Origin: Polychytrium aggregatum
Taxonomy: Eukaryota; Chytridiomycota; Chytridiomycetes; Polychytriales
DNA length: 64,000 bases
Direction of reading: 5' to 3'
NCBI RefSeq assembly: GCF_025602895.1
Contig: NW_026516220.1
Span: 496,001-560,000 of the forward strand
The translations under genes were made by a program, and so were the position numbers. This document shows positions 60,078 through 64,000 of this stretch, piece by piece. Position 1 is the stretch's first letter. Every line of letters begins with the position of its first letter. The notes below the pieces were generated by a model. It did not search any database. It worked only from the letters and a program-made list of their open reading frames with translations, and was not told the origin of the DNA.

Positions 60078-61199
60078 GATCGATTTGTGGATGGGCTCAG
60101 CGGATCGGAGCACAGATGAGAGAGAACTCGATGTTGCTGGGTGAGGGATGAACAGGAGTGGCCCAGCCGCGGTTTGGGAGACGACCGGATTCGATTGTGC
60201 TTGTGGCACGGAATAGGCGGGTGTCCCTGGCTTGTCGGTAGCGATGATGTCCTGCTGATGCCCTGCTGATGCCCCGTTGGTGCCTGTTGGTGCCTGTTGG
60301 TGCCTGTTGCGATGGTCGCGATGGTGCTGAAGCGGACCTCGCAGATCAGGACGAAACTGCCGAATCAGGACATATCGTCCACGTGATAGACACGGGCTCG
60401 ATCATGGGTTATCACGTGAGCTGGAGTGGCGTGACTGGGTGGTTCGAATGCTGCATGGGCAACGCGCGGACACAGACGGGCATCGAGAGCCACCAACAAG
60501 AATCGAACTTGGCGAACCGAGGGCCAAACGAGGTGTGCACCAAGCGCAAGACCGATGTCCAGCGAAGCCAGCGAGAACGACGCGGCTGACGACCAGGTGT
60601 GATCGAGGTGCGTGCGCAGGACAGGGCGTTTTTTGTTTTGGTCCAGGGCAGCGCAGCAATCCCCCACGAGAGGAGCATGGCCGTTGCGGCCTGCGGGCCT
60701 GTGGACACACGGATTTGCTGGTGTCGCGGGTGGAAACGCACCAGTTGCGCACGGGACGAAGGGAGTTGGCCATCAGCACCAACACAAGCAACACGAACAG
60801 TTGACATCATAAATAGCTGGCATCGCGAACAGTGAACACTACGATCAGCCACGCCGCCAGCGACAAGGCCTGTCCCACAGACACCGCTCCGACGCGCACA
60901 CACAGACCACGGCGTGCTCCGTGACCTCTTTGTACCAAGTGATGCAGCCACAGCCGAGATTGGCCCTTGCCTTCTTTCGTGTCTGTACCAGAACTGTGCC
61001 GGGCTGTGGCTTCGTCTGCACAAGGCCCGCGAGCACGAGTCATCGGCTGCACCCCGTCCCACCCCTGGCTGCCGGTCCATGCGATGCCACCAGGAGAATC
61101 CAAGACAGATAAAGGCCCACCTGTGCCGCCCTCTGCTGGCCCATCGTCATCTGCGAGCCTCCATCGCCGATCTGCATTCAACCGCTGCCTCGCTCCACC
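60078..61199. promoter_or_regulatory. Divergent promoter region RFC (-) / ANL enzyme (+)
   Basis: 1.12 kb between divergent start codons. Near 60247-60310 it holds short repeats (tgccctgctga, gtgcctgttg). No reliable TATA box. A 222-codon minus ORF at 60412-61080 has no family features and is rejected. Confidence 0.55.
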
Positions 61200-64000
61200 A
61201 TGTTCCGCTGCATCGACTGTTTCCTGGGCTCCGGGCGCGACTCGCCTGACCCCGACAACCCCGAAAGCAAATCCGTACCTGCCCAGGCCGACGACCTGTC
61301 TGACTCGCTGCCGCATCTCGAGAAGGCCAAGTTCCCAACTCCCATCTCGACCCAGCCTGTCGGGGATGCTGGCGCTGTTGAGTTACCCAGGGATCCGCCC
61401 ACGCCCTCGACCGTCACCTTCGCCACCGCCCCGTCGGTCGCCGCAACCCCATCGGTCATGGCCTCCGTCTCGCCCGTCCCTGTGCAGAGCCCGACTCCCA
61501 CCTTGCCCCTGACTCCCGCGACGGCCACACCGTCCGTATCGAGCCCCTTCAAGCTGTCCGCTGCGTCCCTCAGTCCGAATGCCCTCGCCAACCTGCATCC
61601 GCCCATCCCCGGCCCGCCGCCACCATGGACCCATCCCATCGAGATCTTCATCGGCATCACCCAGAGAGAACCCGAGTGTCTGTGTGTGTGGACCAACGAG
61701 AACGACGCCCAGGAGCGACACTCGTACCAGGACGTCTGGCAGCGTGCTTACTCGGTTCTCCAGGTCCTCAAGAGCCTGCCTGGCTGGGACGATCCCGCCA
61801 ACGACGTCGTGGCGCTCCATGTCGAGCCTGAGCTGTACTGGGTCGTCTACACCTACGCCGTGTGGATGTCCGGCAAGTGAGTGCCGCCATCGCTTGCTCC
61901 GGCTTCCTCCTGTTGATCCTGCATCGCACACTTGCTGTCGTCCATGTGGTCCATGCGGTCCATGTGGTCCATGCGGTCCATGCGACCCGTATCCGTCGCT
62001 TGTGCATCTCACACTTCCTGGCTCTGTATCATCGCCGCACAGAAAAGTCGTCAATTTTGCCTTGGGATGGTCTGCTGCCATCCGCAACGCCATCGCGGAG
62101 AGGTGAGTGTCGGCGTCGGGTTGGGGAGCGGGAATCGATCGACAGTCCAGACTCGTGTTCATCGACAGAGTGGTCCAGTCGAGTTGGGAAGCCATCAAAC
62201 AGAGACTGATTGCCATGCACTGTCGCCGCTCACTCACCCACTCACTCACTCACTCACTCACTCACTCACTCACTCACTCACTCACTCACTCACTCACTCA
62301 CTCACTCACTCACTCACTCACTCACTCACTCACTCACTCACTCACTCACTCACTCACTCACATACCATCCCACCACCATCAACTCCCAGCCTCAACATCA
62401 AGTTCATCCTCTATTCCAAAGTGCGACCTGGGCCCATCGCCGGCGTCACGGCCCACTCCGTCGAGTCCTTCCCTGTCCTCGACGCTGCGTCCATTCCGGC
62501 TCCATCCATGGACTTGTTCGGCCCTCTGCCTGAGTTGGCGATGGTTGTTTGTACCTCTGGAACGACGGGTGAGTCTCTGTCGTGCTTGAGTGGAAGATGG
62601 CCATGAAACCGACCTCGGTGTTTTTGAGGCATCTGGGACAAACAGCAGGGTACTCATCTTCACTCTACGATCATATGCATATCAAACTGTGACCCGCAAC
62701 AAGGCATACCCAAAATGTGAGTATTCCAGTGTTTTATGTGTGGACAGCCCGTTCTCGCTTCCCTGTGTACCAGCTTCGTGCTAACGATACCGATCCACTC
62801 CTCGCAGTATCAACATACCCCATCGTCTGGGTGCCTCTGCCGTCGGTTCGTGGAACTACCAATCCCGTGCCATTTTGCAGTCGCCATCGTTCATGGCCAC
62901 GGTCATCCAGATTCTCGCCTTTGGCACGTACAATGGCTCCCTGTGGTTCCCCAAGTCGTCGCCCAGTATCATCGACAAGGCCAACGAGATTGTCAGAATG
63001 CTGGATGCTGGATGCTCCACCGTGACGCTGGTACGACTCGTTGTGGTATCTCTTGATGGACTCTGGGAGAGGAAGAGGGGGCGAATGTAATCCTGACGAG
63101 AAACTCGCTTTCATCTACAGTCGCCTTCCTTCATGAAAGCCATGATTCAGTATGCCCTGTCCAAGAACAAAGATGCATGTTGGCTGCAGGTCACCCTTGT
63201 TGCCCTTTCCGGTGAGATGGTTCCCGCTGACTTGGTTGCCCAGACCCGCAAGATCTTCCCCGCAGCTGTCTCGTTGAACATTTACGGCTCGAGCGAGGTA
63301 AGCGCCGGAATCGCTTGACGGCTTCCTTCTGGGCCTAAAACACCTGCACATGCGTGTGGACTCGTCAACAAACCCCCCCCCAAAATCTGGAGAAAACAAA
63401 GCAACCACATATCAGGACGCTAATGAACACTCGATTGATGAACACCACCGACCAGAGCGGCACGATCTCGGCAATCGCTCGATCTGAGATTCCTCCTGGA
63501 CTCCCGGCTCCTCGCACCCTTGTTTACACCATGAACAAGCCCGGAGTCCGATGTACGGTTGTGGACGAAAACGGCGACGAGATCACCACGCCGTACCCGC
63601 GACGAGGAATCCTGTGCTATGTCATCAGCAAGGACGATCCGCTCGCCAAGCACCCCAACTTTGTGTATGCCCCGCGCGGCAACAAGCTTGCGTCGTTCGG
63701 ACACTTCCCCGACGGCTCTCCTCGAGTCTGCACCATGGACGAGGCCGAGCTGCTGAACAGCAGCAACCAGTTTACCATCTTTGGCAGGTACGGCCAGTCG
63801 GGGTGTGGTGTGGTGTGGTGTGGTGTGGTGTGGTGTGGTGTGGTGTGGTGTGGTGTGGTGTGGTGTGGTGTGGTGTGGTGTGGTGTGGTGTGGTGTGGTG
63901 TGGTGTGGTGTGGTGTGGTGTGGTGTGGTGTGGTGTGGTGTGGTGTGGTGTGGTGTGGTGTGGTGTGGTGTGGTGTGTGCGAGGCGTTGACATGTCCTGT
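61200..64000 (+). CDS. ANL superfamily AMP-forming enzyme domain (3' end beyond window)
   Basis: Seven exons seen: 61200-61876, 62043-62102, 62390-62568, 62649-62688, 62808-63030, 63121-63297, 63456-63787; about 562 residues, still open. A Ser/Pro/Thr-rich N-terminus of about 140 residues precedes an adenylate-forming domain: HSYQDVWQRAYSVLQVLKSL, DDPANDVVALHVEP, YAVWMSGKKVVNFALGW, the A3-like core VVCTSGTTG, NIPHRLGASA, VTLVALSGEMVPADLV and the A5 motif NIYGSSESGTI. Such domains activate carboxylic acids as acyl-AMP. As spliced, SGTTG is followed by YSSSL instead of the usual xPKG. No carrier domain is in view; the remainder may be a CoA ligase, reductase or DIP2-type protein. Exon 4 is the least certain. 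Confidence 0.8.
61941..61982. repeat. 9-bp repeat in ANL intron 1
   Basis: Four to five copies of gtccatgtg/gtccatgcg in the first intron (61877-62042) of the ANL gene. Confidence 0.85.
62241..62360. repeat. 30 x CTCA microsatellite in ANL intron 2
   Basis: 120 bases of uninterrupted CTCA in the intron 62103-62389. It is on the sense strand, starts after a slightly degenerate run from 62229, and ends 29 bases before the CCCAG acceptor at 62389. Confidence 0.98.
63802..63976. repeat. About 35 x 5-bp (tggtg) repeat in an ANL intron
   Basis: About 175 bases of an unbroken G/T pentamer in the intron that begins at 63788 and continues past the window. Sense strand is G/T only, antisense A/C only. 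Confidence 0.97.

Noticed and set aside
60412-61080. 222-codon minus-strand ORF upstream of the ANL gene
   Set aside because: Arg/Ser-rich, no motif, lies in a divergent promoter region.
62107-62606. ORFs with (LTHS)n on the plus strand
   Set aside because: Translation of the CTCA microsatellite within an intron of the ANL gene.
63772-63993. HTTPH and GVVWC repeat ORFs
   Set aside because: Translation of the 5-bp repeat; open on both strands for the same reason.

Overview
Nuclear DNA of a GC-rich, intron-dense eukaryote, most likely an early-diverging (chytrid-type) fungus. Fungal markers are a DUF6604 protein, a CYSTM protein, a Cps1-type vacuolar carboxypeptidase and two Pex30-type ER membrane proteins. 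Against Dikarya stand a MyTH4-tailed myosin, an RMC1/Mic1 protein and a C11orf65/MFI-like protein, plus about 125 short introns. I see no prokaryotic, organellar, viral or transposon gene. The species cannot be named from this sequence.

I rebuilt 18 protein-coding genes by joining exons where splice sites, reading phase and family motifs agree. Fourteen of the 16 genes whose ends both lie inside the window close to an exact codon count across several exons; the other two have a single coding exon. Order: MyTH4 myosin (-, 3' end off the left edge); zinc-knuckle orphan (+); DUF2009 B-box protein (-); DUF952 (-); DUF6604 (+); aminoacylase-1 (+); histone H3 (+); C11orf65/MFI-like IQ protein (+); DENND11/LCHN-like (-); RMC1/Mic1 (-); two tandem Pex30/DysF proteins (+,+); Cps1-like carboxypeptidase (-); DCAF5-like WD40 protein (+); 283-aa orphan (+); CYSTM protein (-); RFC small subunit (yeast Rfc3/human RFC5) (-); adenylate-forming (ANL) enzyme (+, 3' end off the right edge).

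This is ordinary chromosomal gene space, not a biosynthetic or defence cluster. Some neighbours share themes: DENND11-like and RMC1 both belong to Rab-regulator families; the Pex30 pair is a tandem duplication with preserved gene structure; two M20 metallopeptidases (ACY1, CPS1) lie 21 kb apart. Gaps of 0.4 to 2 kb carry UTRs, promoters and strand-asymmetric short repeats, the largest being 14 x 10 bp, 20 x 5 bp, 30 x 4 bp and about 35 x 5 bp.

The most distinctive signals are at gene-structure level: an 8-nt microexon in the myosin switch II region, an 8-nt microexon in a WD40 blade, a 12-nt microexon in aminoacylase, a histone H3 start codon split by an intron, and one frame-enforced GC-AG intron. 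No previously undescribed multi-gene system is evident; the best novelty candidates are the orphan proteins at 8089-12445 and 53790-54793.
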